A stretch of DNA of 64,000 nt, taken from contig CAYUPO010000002.1 of the NCBI GenBank assembly GCA_964446685.1, positions 1 through 64,000 on the forward strand, written 5' to 3'. Source of the DNA: CAZWRN01 sp964446685 (GTDB lineage Bacteria; Patescibacteriota; Microgenomatia; Daviesbacterales; UBA10151). Below the pieces are notes generated by a model. That model was given only the letters and a program-made list of their open reading frames with translations, did no database searches and was not told the DNA's origin. Shown here piece after piece: positions 49,139 to 57,535 of the stretch (its first letter is position 1; each line of letters opens with the position of its first letter). A program made the translations under genes and the position numbers.

Positions 49139-51400
49139 TTATCTGCGGAATCCACCACGTGAGCCGCCACCACTTCGTCCGCCCCGTGAATCGCCGCCAA
49201 AATCTCGTCTCATACCACCGCCACTACGTCCACCTCTGTCACCACCACGATCTCCACCTCTAAAACCTCCTCCACCTCCACTTGGACGTCTTTCAGTTTC
49301 AGGTTTTCTATCATCTCCAAAAAGCATTGACAAACTTACTTTGCCCATATTATCAACTGAGATAACTCGAACTTTAACCTCTTGTCCCATCGACACTACA
49401 TCTTCCGGATTTTCAACTCGTTCAGTCGACATCTGAGAAACATGTACCAATCCGTCTTTTCCTGGAAGAATTTCTACAAAAGCGCCAAATGGTTCAATTC
49501 GGACTACTTTTCCTTCGTATTCTTCTTCAGGCATGATCTTTTTGAACATACTGGTAATCGCTTCCAGAGCTGCTGCAATAGCTTCAGGATCCATTGAGGA
49601 AACCATCACCATTCCATCATCTTCAATATCGATCTGAGCACCGGTTTTCGCGATAATTCCGTTAATATTTTTTCCGCCTGGACCAATTAACATACCAATC
49701 TGGTCTGGCTGAATATGAGTAATTTCAATTTTTGGTGCATATTTAGAAAGCTCCTGAGCTTTTGGCATTACTTCTTTCATTTTTTCCAAGATAGCTTCCC
49801 GAGCCTGTTTTCCCTGTCTCAAAGCTTCTTTAATAATGTCAAATGTCAGTCCATGCAGTTTAGTATCCATCTGAATACCAGTAACTCCATTTACAGTACC
49901 TGCAACTTTAAAATCCATCTCTCCGTAAAAATCTTCTGTAGCCTGCATATCAGTAATAACCTGGAATTTTTTATCGTCTTTATGATCAGTGATCAGACCC
50001 AAAGCAATACCAGCCACTGGTTCAATTGGAATACCGGCATTTAACATTGCCAATGTGGATCCACTGATTGCAGCCTGTGAAGTTGAAGCATTTGCTCCCA
50101 GGATCTCAGATACTACCCGGATTGCATAAGGGAACTCTTCTTCAGAAGGAAGAACTCCAACCAAAGAGATCTCACCCAAGTTTCCATGACCAATATCTCG
50201 TCTGTTTGGAGATCCAAGTCTTTTCACTTCACCTGAAGCAAATGGGTTGATACTCATATTGTAATAATGCATAAATCTCTTTTTGCCTTCGCCTTCCATT
50301 CCTTCCAAAGTCTGAGCTTGTGATAAAGGGCCAACAGTGGCAATTGAGAGAGATTGAGATGCACCTCTTTGGAACAATGCTGATCCATGAGCTCTTGGCA
50401 AAAGTCCAACTTCCATCGTAATTTCGCGAATTTCTTCCATCTTCCTTCCATCAACTCTTTTGCCTTTATTTAAAATAGTGTCACTCATGATCTGTTTCGC
50501 CACTTTATCAAATACAGTTGAAATTTGGTTTGAAGTCAGTTGTTCGGAGTATTCTTTGGTAACGTCATCTTTGATCAATGTCGCAGTAGTGTCATGCCAG
50601 GTATGTTCAGTATCAAACAAAGCTTTTTCAATTCTTTCCTGAACATCTTTTTTAACAGTTTCCAATAAAGCTTCATCAACACCGTCAAGATTGGATTTAT
50701 ATGACTGTTTTTCTTTACCAGCTTCTTTGGTAAATTCAACTATCAGATCAACGATTGGCTGAGCTGCTTCGTGAGCTTTTTGAATTGCTTCAAATACCAC
50801 TTCATCTTTAGCCTGTTTACCTTTTGCTTCAATCATCGCCACTACTTCTTTGGAAGAGGCCACAACAACTTCAAAATTCAGATCAGGAATAAGTGGCATC
50901 TCTGGATTTACTACAAATGCGCCTTCTTCTTCTACTCCAACTCTGACTCCAGCCAAAGGACCAGCCCATGGGACTGAAGAGATAGACAAAGCAGCTGATG
51001 CAGCAGTCATAGCCAGCATTACAGGATCATTTATTGAATCAAATGACAAAACAGTGATAATCACCTGAACTTCATTTTCAAAATCTTTAGGGAAAAGTGG
51101 TCTGATAGACCGATCAATTGCTCTACCGGACAAAATAGATTTTTCAGAAGGTCGTCCTTCTCTTTTGATAAATTTTTGAGGAGTAATTCTACCTGAAGCA
51201 TAATGTTTTTCAACATATTCAACGCTTAGTGGGAAATAACCAATTGATTCTTTAAGAGGTTTGGTAGCTACGGTTGCCAAAACAACTGTTTCACCCATAG
51301 TAGCCATCACAGCAGCATCAGCCTGTAAAGCCAACTTCCCTGTTTGGAGTATTAATTTCTTACCGTTTAAATCTAATTCTTTTGTAATAACTTTTTGCAT
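49139..51400 (-). CDS. pnp: Polynucleotide phosphorylase
   Basis: 753 aa: two RNase PH domains (about 10-220 and 300-540), a KH domain (IEITHIQPDQIGMLIGPGGKNI, about 553-610) and an S1 domain (about 620-690). The tail from about 700 is a run of RGG/GGR repeats. It degrades RNA 3' to 5' using phosphate and can add tails. The RGG tail, rare in bacterial PNPases, probably gives extra RNA binding. It lies downstream of rpsO and a phosphoribosyltransferase gene, a variant of the classical rpsO-pnp order. Confidence 0.95.
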   Translation of the reverse strand: MQKVITKELDLNGKKLILQTGKLALQADAAVMATMGETVVLATVATKPLKESIGYFPLSVEYVEKHYASGRITPQKFIKREGRPSEKSILSGRAIDRSIRPLFPKDFENEVQVIITVLSFDSINDPVMLAMTAASAALSISSVPWAGPLAGVRVGVEEEGAFVVNPEMPLIPDLNFEVVVASSKEVVAMIEAKGKQAKDEVVFEAIQKAHEAAQPIVDLIVEFTKEAGKEKQSYKSNLDGVDEALLETVKKDVQERIEKALFDTEHTWHDTTATLIKDDVTKEYSEQLTSNQISTVFDKVAKQIMSDTILNKGKRVDGRKMEEIREITMEVGLLPRAHGSALFQRGASQSLSIATVGPLSQAQTLEGMEGEGKKRFMHYYNMSINPFASGEVKRLGSPNRRDIGHGNLGEISLVGVLPSEEEFPYAIRVVSEILGANASTSQAAISGSTLAMLNAGIPIEPVAGIALGLITDHKDDKKFQVITDMQATEDFYGEMDFKVAGTVNGVTGIQMDTKLHGLTFDIIKEALRQGKQAREAILEKMKEVMPKAQELSKYAPKIEITHIQPDQIGMLIGPGGKNINGIIAKTGAQIDIEDDGMVMVSSMDPEAIAAALEAITSMFKKIMPEEEYEGKVVRIEPFGAFVEILPGKDGLVHVSQMSTERVENPEDVVSMGQEVKVRVISVDNMGKVSLSMLFGDDRKPETERRPSGGGGGFRGGDRGGDRGGRSGGGMRRDFGGDSRGGRSGGGSRGGFRR

Positions 51401-51666
51401 TTAAAATAAATATTCTTCGAGTGAGTCTTCGAAACGAGAAGTACAGTTTATAAATAGCACTTTCGCATAATAATTCAGTAATAAATAGTGTAAAGCAAAT
51501 AAAAGCTTAATACTACCTACCAAATACTCACATTTGTAAGCGATGGAGAAACTGTCTAACTGGAGTCAATCTATCCTGATTAACTGCAATTTGCAACTTC
51601 CCCTATCTGTCTTACTAAAAACCATTATACACACCCATTTCCAATTTTGCAACTACAGGATAGTTT
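51401..51666. other. Leader/intergenic region upstream of pnp
   Basis: 266 bp containing a candidate promoter at 51568-51596 that would give pnp a leader of about 160 nt. The leader is AT-rich with a few weak inverted repeats (for example around TTCGAAGACTCACTCGAA near the ATG). No small ORF is supported. Confidence 0.45.
51568..51596 (-). promoter_or_regulatory. Candidate promoter of pnp
   Basis: On the minus strand TTGCAA (51596-51591), 17-nt spacer, TAGATT (51573-51568). Confidence 0.4.
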
Positions 51667-52290
51667 TTATAGCTTGGCTAAATAAAACTCTGCCTGTTTG
51701 CTAGGTAATCCCATTTGCTCAAATCTATCTAAAATCTCTAAGTCTGTTAACCCGCCAGCTCTCCAGGATGATCCGGCTTCGCTGACAAATTCATTAACTT
51801 CATGCGGAAATACTACCCAGGCATCCGTTTCTGCCCCTGAAAAAGTCGGAGTAAGGGCAGCTGTTTTTGGTTTCCAAAAAAGAGCCGCTGTGTCTACCTG
51901 AAGTGCTTTATATTCCTTTAAAAGTAACTCTTTCGCATATTTATAAGTCTCTCCGCTATCTACCACATCATCAAATAATAAAACTGTTTTTCCACTAACA
52001 TCCACCGATAAAGGTTGAGTTATCTCCGGCTTATCTGACTTGGCATTGATTCCTTTATAAAGCTTAATTCGCAAACTGGCCAGTTCATCCATTCCTAAAC
52101 CATCAACAAAAGCTCTGGCCCAGGTCCATCCCCCTTTAGCCAACGCCACAACAACATCATATTTTTTTTCTGACAAATAAACCTGCTTAATCAGTTCAAA
52201 ATTGAGTTCACCCATAGCTTCCCAGCTCGGAGCAATATAAGTATGTGGATCACCAGGAAAAGAAAAAGTTTTAAAACGAAGGGAGGGCAT
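51667..52290 (-). CDS. Phosphoribosyltransferase-domain protein
   Basis: 207 aa with a type I PRTase fold. The PRPP loop is VLLFDDVVDSGETY (about 106-119), and VVVALAKGGWTWARAF is the early strand-loop. This resembles the hypoxanthine/xanthine PRTases of archaea and CPR bacteria, implying purine salvage. Substrate specificity is not readable. Its ATG overlaps the rpsO stop by one base, so the two are translationally coupled. Confidence 0.8.
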   Translation of the reverse strand: MPSLRFKTFSFPGDPHTYIAPSWEAMGELNFELIKQVYLSEKKYDVVVALAKGGWTWARAFVDGLGMDELASLRIKLYKGINAKSDKPEITQPLSVDVSGKTVLLFDDVVDSGETYKYAKELLLKEYKALQVDTAALFWKPKTAALTPTFSGAETDAWVVFPHEVNEFVSEAGSSWRAGGLTDLEILDRFEQMGLPSKQAEFYLAKL

Positions 52291-52559
52291 TATTTAGATA
52301 AACCGAGTTTAGAAATTACTGACTGATATCTGTCCTGATCTTTTTTGAGCAGGTACTGCAGCAGTCTTCTTCTTTTATTTACCATTGAAAGAAGTCCTCT
52401 TCTTGAGTGGACATCGTGAGTGTGCTGTTTTAAATGATCAGTGAGGTTTTTGATTTGCTCTGTTAAAAGTGCAGCTTGCACTTCAGGAGAACCTGTATCA
52501 CCTTTGTGTGTGGCAAATTTTTCTATTATTTGTTCTTTAATTTTTGGATCTAAAGGCAT
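52290..52559 (-). CDS. rpsO: 30S ribosomal protein S15
   Basis: 89 aa, the full standard length. TGSPEVQAALLTEQI, HVHSRRGLL-type (here DVHSRRGLLSMVNKRRRLLQYL) and the C-terminal DRYQSVISKLGL are highly conserved. S15 binds 16S rRNA helices 20-22 early in 30S assembly. An AGGAAG ribosome-binding site lies 8 nt before the ATG, in contrast to the leaderless genes. It heads the rpsO-PRTase-pnp unit. Confidence 0.97.
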   Translation of the reverse strand: MPLDPKIKEQIIEKFATHKGDTGSPEVQAALLTEQIKNLTDHLKQHTHDVHSRRGLLSMVNKRRRLLQYLLKKDQDRYQSVISKLGLSK

Positions 52560-52684
52560 TTTGGCATCTTCCTTTCGTTTTACTAATTCTTATCTATCTA
52601 CTTAATGGTTAAACTTCGGTGCCAAGAAGTAAAACCTACAATCAACTTTCAAATTCTAACAGACTAAGCACAAAATAGCAACAA

Positions 52685-53107
52685 CTAACCATTAGGTACG
52701 GGATTTACACCTTCAAAAAGCGGTATCACCTTTGCCGGAACTTCATATTTAGGAGCTATTAACCGTAGATAAGGAGCGCTACATGGGTAGCAACATTCGG
52801 AAGGATTAACACATCCTTTAAATCTACCTGATACCAGATTACTATCTGAACCTACATAATCCATCGTCATAGCATCGACAACATCTCTTAGCGGATGCTT
52901 GGAACTAGTTACAACTTCATTAAAACCTTTCACAATACTCACAAAACCAGAGAATACTCTCTTTCTTTTTGAGGGACTACGTAGTATGGAATCAGCAGTC
53001 AAAACAGCAGCTTTTGATAACTCTAAAACTAAATCTAGATTAGTTAGCGGACGCTCATCTTTTTTTACAATATGCAGACGACGAGATTCAACAAACATAG
53101 ATGTCAT
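52685..53107 (-). CDS. Hypothetical protein with Cys cluster
   Basis: 140 aa, no recognised family. A CVNPSECCYPC cluster (about 101-111) suggests metal binding or disulfides. It starts one base after the stop of the DHH-like gene and so is cotranscribed with it. No signal peptide is seen. It reads as genuine because of the tight coupling. Confidence 0.5.
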   Translation of the reverse strand: MTSMFVESRRLHIVKKDERPLTNLDLVLELSKAAVLTADSILRSPSKRKRVFSGFVSIVKGFNEVVTSSKHPLRDVVDAMTMDYVGSDSNLVSGRFKGCVNPSECCYPCSAPYLRLIAPKYEVPAKVIPLFEGVNPVPNG

Positions 53108-53108
53108 T

Positions 53109-54821
53109 TTAACCTAAACTTCCGCCTTTAAATATTTTTGGAACTAACCAATCCGGAGTTGGATTGGCTTCTGCTTCATGATTTGATGAAGTAACAGCTT
53201 CACCAGCTGGTCTTTCTTCAGGTGAAGACTGAGGTTTAGAGTCCTGAACTGGTTGGGGCTGAGTCGTCGCTTGATTTTGTACTTCTGACGGCTGATAACT
53301 GCTTTGTCCTGAGCTTGTCGAAGGAACAACTGATGACTGATTCTGCTGACTACTAATAATATTCTGTGTCCGCTGAACTGCTGAATCAACAGTAGTATTT
53401 GCCATAGTTGGAGTTTCAGGCATTTGCTGAACCTGGAAAACCTGTTTCAGATCATAAGCATCATCCTGCTGTTTAGCCTGCATAATTGTTGATAAAGCTC
53501 CGCTCACATCAACTGCATCAGCTTCAGCTTTCTCTTCCGTTGTTTTATCTGCTACTGGTGCAGCTACTGGCTGTTGGCTATCTGCTGCAGATTGATCGAT
53601 CGGGCCAAAGTTAAAAGTTGGTCCAGTTGCCGGCGCACTAAAAGCTGAATCTTGCAGCGGAGCTGGAGCTACAGAACTTGCTGCTGACTGAGAGCTGACA
53701 GCTGAAGACTGATCAGAAAAAGCACCACCTGAAAATTGTCCTCCTGGATTTAGAAATGGATTGCTGTATAAATCATTTTGTGGTGCAGCTTCTGGTTGTG
53801 GAGCAATAGGCTGAGCAGACACAGGCTGTGCTACTGGCTGAGGTTGGGCTGTCTCAACAACTGGCAGTTGAGGCTGTGACACTGGCTCTACCTGCGGAGC
53901 TGGAGCTGCCGAAGTTACTGATGACTGGTTAAATTGAATTTGATTAGTCTGCGGCTGAATAACTTCAGGTTCAACTACAGTTTCGGCATTAACGGCTTCT
54001 TGTACAGATTGAGTTATTTCAGCAACTTCCTGCGCTACTTCAGCTGATTGTCCCCCTTCAGGCAATTTTCCACCAGCCTGCATTGCAGCAGCTACAGCCG
54101 CAAAAGTATTGGCATTTACTTTTTGAGTTAAATTAGCAGTTGCGTTATAAAGTCCGGCAACAATATTTGAGGCAATATCATTATCCATAGCTAAACCAAG
54201 ATTTGGAATTAAAGAAACCATCATTTCAGCAATCGATGAAGACTGGGAGTCAACCACATTTACATTACCAAACTGACTATTTGAAGAATCTGTATCGATA
54301 TTTACTACCGTCGCTTTACTAAAAGCCGAGGCATTTTTCATATAAATTGCACCTAAGTTGTCCAAAGCTGCAGCACCAACAACAAAAACAATATCAAAGC
54401 CACTAGTTTCATGAGCATAATCTACTTTTGTCGGTTCAAATCTCTGACCAGGAACAACATGAAAGACTAGATTTAAAGCTGATCCTTCCGGATACCAATC
54501 AAGTTTTTCCAAAGAAGGCACAGTATTCATCTGTCCTGAAGAATCCACTACCCCATCAAGTTTAATAATGAAGTTACCTTCACCAGAAGTTGGAACAGCT
54601 GACTTAATATCTCCTATTCCATACAAATTTGAATGTGACACTAAAGGAGTTCCTTCACTAACCACAAACACGTTTTTACCCACTTTTTGCAAAGCTAAGG
54701 CCAAAGCCAGCGAAGAAGCTAAAGAATCAACCGAAAAATCACCAGGCAAAGCTACCAAAATACGCTTACTTGAAGCAAGTTTTGAAGGAAAATCACCAAG
54801 TTGGGTTAAATAATCAGCCAT
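53109..54821 (-). CDS. DHH-phosphoesterase-like protein with long Gln/Pro-rich tail
   Basis: 570 aa from the ATG at 54821 (MADYLTQ); the frame is open to 54878 but the promoter lies there. Residues about 1-235 match the DHH (NrnA/RecJ-like) fold: ILVALPGDFSVDSLASSLAL corresponds to motif I, and VVNIDTDSSNSQFGNVNVVD to the NIDHH motif. The His-His pair is replaced by Thr-Asp, and motif I lacks its His, so catalysis is doubtful. Residues about 240-570 are Gln/Ala/Pro/Ser-rich and disordered. Within the tail VPSTSSGQ is encoded by a palindromic-repeat fragment. Confidence 0.65.
   Translation of the reverse strand: MADYLTQLGDFPSKLASSKRILVALPGDFSVDSLASSLALALALQKVGKNVFVVSEGTPLVSHSNLYGIGDIKSAVPTSGEGNFIIKLDGVVDSSGQMNTVPSLEKLDWYPEGSALNLVFHVVPGQRFEPTKVDYAHETSGFDIVFVVGAAALDNLGAIYMKNASAFSKATVVNIDTDSSNSQFGNVNVVDSQSSSIAEMMVSLIPNLGLAMDNDIASNIVAGLYNATANLTQKVNANTFAAVAAAMQAGGKLPEGGQSAEVAQEVAEITQSVQEAVNAETVVEPEVIQPQTNQIQFNQSSVTSAAPAPQVEPVSQPQLPVVETAQPQPVAQPVSAQPIAPQPEAAPQNDLYSNPFLNPGGQFSGGAFSDQSSAVSSQSAASSVAPAPLQDSAFSAPATGPTFNFGPIDQSAADSQQPVAAPVADKTTEEKAEADAVDVSGALSTIMQAKQQDDAYDLKQVFQVQQMPETPTMANTTVDSAVQRTQNIISSQQNQSSVVPSTSSGQSSYQPSEVQNQATTQPQPVQDSKPQSSPEERPAGEAVTSSNHEAEANPTPDWLVPKIFKGGSLG
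53303..53330. repeat. Repeat fragment inside the DHH-like coding sequence
   Basis: CCTGAGCTTGTCGAAGGA matches one arm of the elements at 48381 and 63305. It lies in frame and encodes part of VPSTSSGQ. Confidence 0.7.
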
Positions 54822-54829
54822 GAGTGTAT

Positions 54830-54858
54830 AGTATACCACTTCCGTGCCCAGAAAACAA
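54830..54858 (-). promoter_or_regulatory. Promoter of the DHH-like gene, leaderless type
   Basis: On the minus strand TTGTTT (54858-54853), 17-nt spacer, TATACT (54835-54830), then 8 nt to the ATG at 54821. Confidence 0.6.
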
Positions 54859-54948
54859 CTTATAGTAATGCTATACAAGGTTACTTATTTATCAACCTCA
54901 GTTTAGATTAAGCTTTTAAATTAAAATAAATTTTCACAAACTATAATT

Positions 54949-55797
54949 TTAAATTTCTACCCCACTTGCTCGAAGTACATTTATTTGATCTTGACCTTTT
55001 TTCCGCAAATCAACAGGCAGTAATTGCTGCATAATTCTATTTCTAGTATCATTTAGTAACCATGAATTTAGTTTATCTACAGCTGCAGTATCATGTACAC
55101 TCACTGAAAAAGAACCAACCTTAAATACTTGAGTACCATGATCAGGAGTACCTAATTTATCCACATAAGAACTACCAATAATGAATGGTGCATACTTACG
55201 TATGTATGCTTCCCCATCCACTCCGGTCATTCTCTGCACCTGTAAAATTTTATAAGAAGGAGGGAAAAAACCCAAATTAACAGAAAGATGGGTTTCACCA
55301 ATTCCCACATAATATTTGTCACCGAAATCAGAATCTCTACTATAAATAGGGACCTTAAACTTATCACTCAAACAATAACCAGTAAGTAAATCACGATCTT
55401 TCAATTCATCTATTCCAATACTACCCACTTTTACATCACTTTGTTGAGAATAATATGGACTAACCTCTCCTTTTAACCATGATTTTTTACGTATTTCCCT
55501 TAATTTGGAACGAATACCAAACTGATCTAATATTGTTTCCGCCTGAAAACCTAATCTGTCTTGCTCAGCCGCATAAGCTGATTTTAATTCTTCCACCAGT
55601 CTCATCTCCTGCTGAAGCCTTTTTTGACTGTCCTGTTGAGCCTGCCTTTGATTAAAATCTCTATCGAGGATTGCACCCTCAACAACTTGATCTAAACTTC
55701 TTGAAAATCCAGAATTTTGCCCAAAGCCACTTCGTACTAATTTACGAATCACATGAATTATACCTCTATCTTTACCCGGATTTTGATCAGCAGACAT
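54949..55797 (-). CDS. Hypothetical protein with coiled coil
   Basis: 282 aa, soluble, with a helical coiled-coil stretch (about 55-90, rich in Gln, Arg and Glu) and a folded C-terminal half with no recognised domain. It has a strong leaderless promoter directly after the infB stop, so it is expressed independently of infB. Function unknown. Confidence 0.6.
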   Translation of the reverse strand: MSADQNPGKDRGIIHVIRKLVRSGFGQNSGFSRSLDQVVEGAILDRDFNQRQAQQDSQKRLQQEMRLVEELKSAYAAEQDRLGFQAETILDQFGIRSKLREIRKKSWLKGEVSPYYSQQSDVKVGSIGIDELKDRDLLTGYCLSDKFKVPIYSRDSDFGDKYYVGIGETHLSVNLGFFPPSYKILQVQRMTGVDGEAYIRKYAPFIIGSSYVDKLGTPDHGTQVFKVGSFSVSVHDTAAVDKLNSWLLNDTRNRIMQQLLPVDLRKKGQDQINVLRASGVEI

Positions 55798-55803
55798 AAA
55801 TGA

Positions 55804-55831
55804 AGTATAATTTTTAATTTTTTTTTGTCAA
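55804..55831 (-). promoter_or_regulatory. Consensus promoter, leaderless type
   Basis: On the minus strand a perfect TTGACA (55831-55826), 16-nt A/T spacer, TATACT (55809-55804), then 6 nt to the ATG at 55797. Confidence 0.65.
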
Positions 55832-55832
55832 A

Positions 55833-57287
55833 TTATAATTTTCTGAAGCTTTGGATGAGATCGCCCACTCTAAAATCGATCTCTGAATCAAACATAATTC
55901 CACATTCATCACTTTTTTCAACCCGGTTAACCTCATTTTTAACTTTTTTCAGGGATTTGATCTTACCTTCTCCAATAATCTCTTCTCCACGGACTACTTT
56001 TACTTTCGGCCCTTTTGAAATAGTACCATCTAATACTTTACAACCGGCAATCCGGACACTTTTTCCAAATGGAAATTCAGCAATTATCTGAGCTGTTCCA
56101 AAGATCTCTTCCAAAGCACCTACTTTTAACATCCCCTCAACCACATCTTCCAGCTCTTCAATTAGTTCATAAATAATGTTGTAAGTTCTGACTAAAACTC
56201 CTTCATTTTCGGCAATTTTAGTAGCAGTTGCACCCACTTTAACTCCAAATCCGATCACAATCGCACCGGTTGAGGCAGCTAAATTAATATCTTTGTCCGA
56301 AATATCTCCAGTTGCTTTATCGATAACTTTGACAACTTCCCGCTCATCATTAAATCCATCCAAAGCGCCTTCAATAGCCTCAAGTGACCCCTGTTTATCA
56401 GCTTTTACAACTACATTTAACACCGCTTCATCTTTGGATTTGAGCTTAGCCAAAAGAGACTGGATCTGTTCCTGTTTACTTTCTGAAACAACTGATTCAT
56501 CACCTAAAATACCACCAACCGGCGGAACGACTTCCAGCCCCAGTAATTCCACTGGCGTTGAAGGAGCCGCACTATCAAGCTGTTTTCCGGTAAAGTCTAC
56601 CAGAGTCCGGATCTTACTTGGCAAACCGGCAATTTTAATCTGATCATTTTTCTTAAGTGTTCCGTTTCGGATGATAACGGTGGCAATCGGACCTTTAAAT
56701 TTATCAATATTAGCCTCAATTACCACACCCTGAGCTGGCAAAGACGGATCTCCTTTAAATTCATTTACTTCCGCAACCAGCTGAATAATCTCCAGTAATT
56801 TATCCACTCCTTCACCTGTTTTTGCACTAAGCTGGACAATAGGCACATCTCCGCCATACTCCTCAATCAAAACTTCATGATCTGACAGCTGTTTTTTCAG
56901 TTTCTCCATCTGAGCTATTTTATTAATGCCCTGAATATCGATTTTATTTACAGCCACCACCATCGCCACTTTGGCTCGTTTAATATGCTTAATAGCTTCC
57001 AGGGTCTGTGGCATCAACCCATCATCAATTGCGACTACCAAAACAGCGATATCCGCTACCTGAGCTCCTCTGGAACGCATTTTTTCAAACGCTGCATGTC
57101 CGGGAGTATCTATAAAAGTGATCAATTTCCCTTCATGAGTCACCTGATAAGCACCAATAGCCTGAGTAATACCACCATGCTCTTTTGCCGCAACCGAAGC
57201 CTTCCGGATATAATCCAGCAAAGTCGTCTTTCCATGATCAACATGGCCTAAAATAGTTACAATCGGTGGTCTTGATGTTTCTGCCAT
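55833..57287 (-). CDS. infB: Translation initiation factor IF-2 (short form)
   Basis: 484 aa. The GTPase domain begins at once (GHVDHGKT near residue 13; DTPGH; NKID), followed by domains II, III and IV in normal order, ending FRVGDLIQSFRK. The long N-terminal extension of typical bacterial IF2 is absent, as in mitochondrial-like minimal forms. It places initiator tRNA on the ribosome. A GGGGA sequence about 8 nt before the ATG may serve as ribosome-binding site. It follows nusA, the usual partner, across a terminator and repeat. Confidence 0.95.
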   Translation of the reverse strand: MAETSRPPIVTILGHVDHGKTTLLDYIRKASVAAKEHGGITQAIGAYQVTHEGKLITFIDTPGHAAFEKMRSRGAQVADIAVLVVAIDDGLMPQTLEAIKHIKRAKVAMVVAVNKIDIQGINKIAQMEKLKKQLSDHEVLIEEYGGDVPIVQLSAKTGEGVDKLLEIIQLVAEVNEFKGDPSLPAQGVVIEANIDKFKGPIATVIIRNGTLKKNDQIKIAGLPSKIRTLVDFTGKQLDSAAPSTPVELLGLEVVPPVGGILGDESVVSESKQEQIQSLLAKLKSKDEAVLNVVVKADKQGSLEAIEGALDGFNDEREVVKVIDKATGDISDKDINLAASTGAIVIGFGVKVGATATKIAENEGVLVRTYNIIYELIEELEDVVEGMLKVGALEEIFGTAQIIAEFPFGKSVRIAGCKVLDGTISKGPKVKVVRGEEIIGEGKIKSLKKVKNEVNRVEKSDECGIMFDSEIDFRVGDLIQSFRKL

Positions 57288-57302
57288 AAATGTTTCCCCA
57301 TC

Positions 57303-57440
57303 GTCATTCCCCTGAAAAGGGGAATCTATACCAACAACACTTCATTTAATTTGATTGAAGGTTATTTGGCTTAGTACGTTCCTATCATATAAGCTAAGCT
57401 TTATGCTTCGCATTAGATTCCCACTTTCGTGGGAATGACG
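57303..57440. repeat. Palindromic repeat pair, GTCATTCCCC type
   Basis: GTCATTCCCC-TGAAAA-GGGGAATCT (57303-57327) and the inverse AGATTCCCAC-TTTC-GTGGGAATGACG (to 57440) flank about 90 bp of spacer. Confidence 0.8.
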
Positions 57441-57461
57441 TATTTTTACGTCCTAAGTGCT

Positions 57462-57486
57462 AAAAAAAACCGCCATTCCGGCGGTT
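57462..57486 (-). terminator. Rho-independent terminator after nusA
   Basis: On the minus strand AACCGCC-GGAAT-GGCGGTT followed by a run of T. It ends the nusA transcript before infB. Confidence 0.8.
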
Positions 57487-57535
57487 ACTGTAGAGAAAAA
57501 ATTTTGAAAATGTTTTTTATTTGGTAAACATAATA

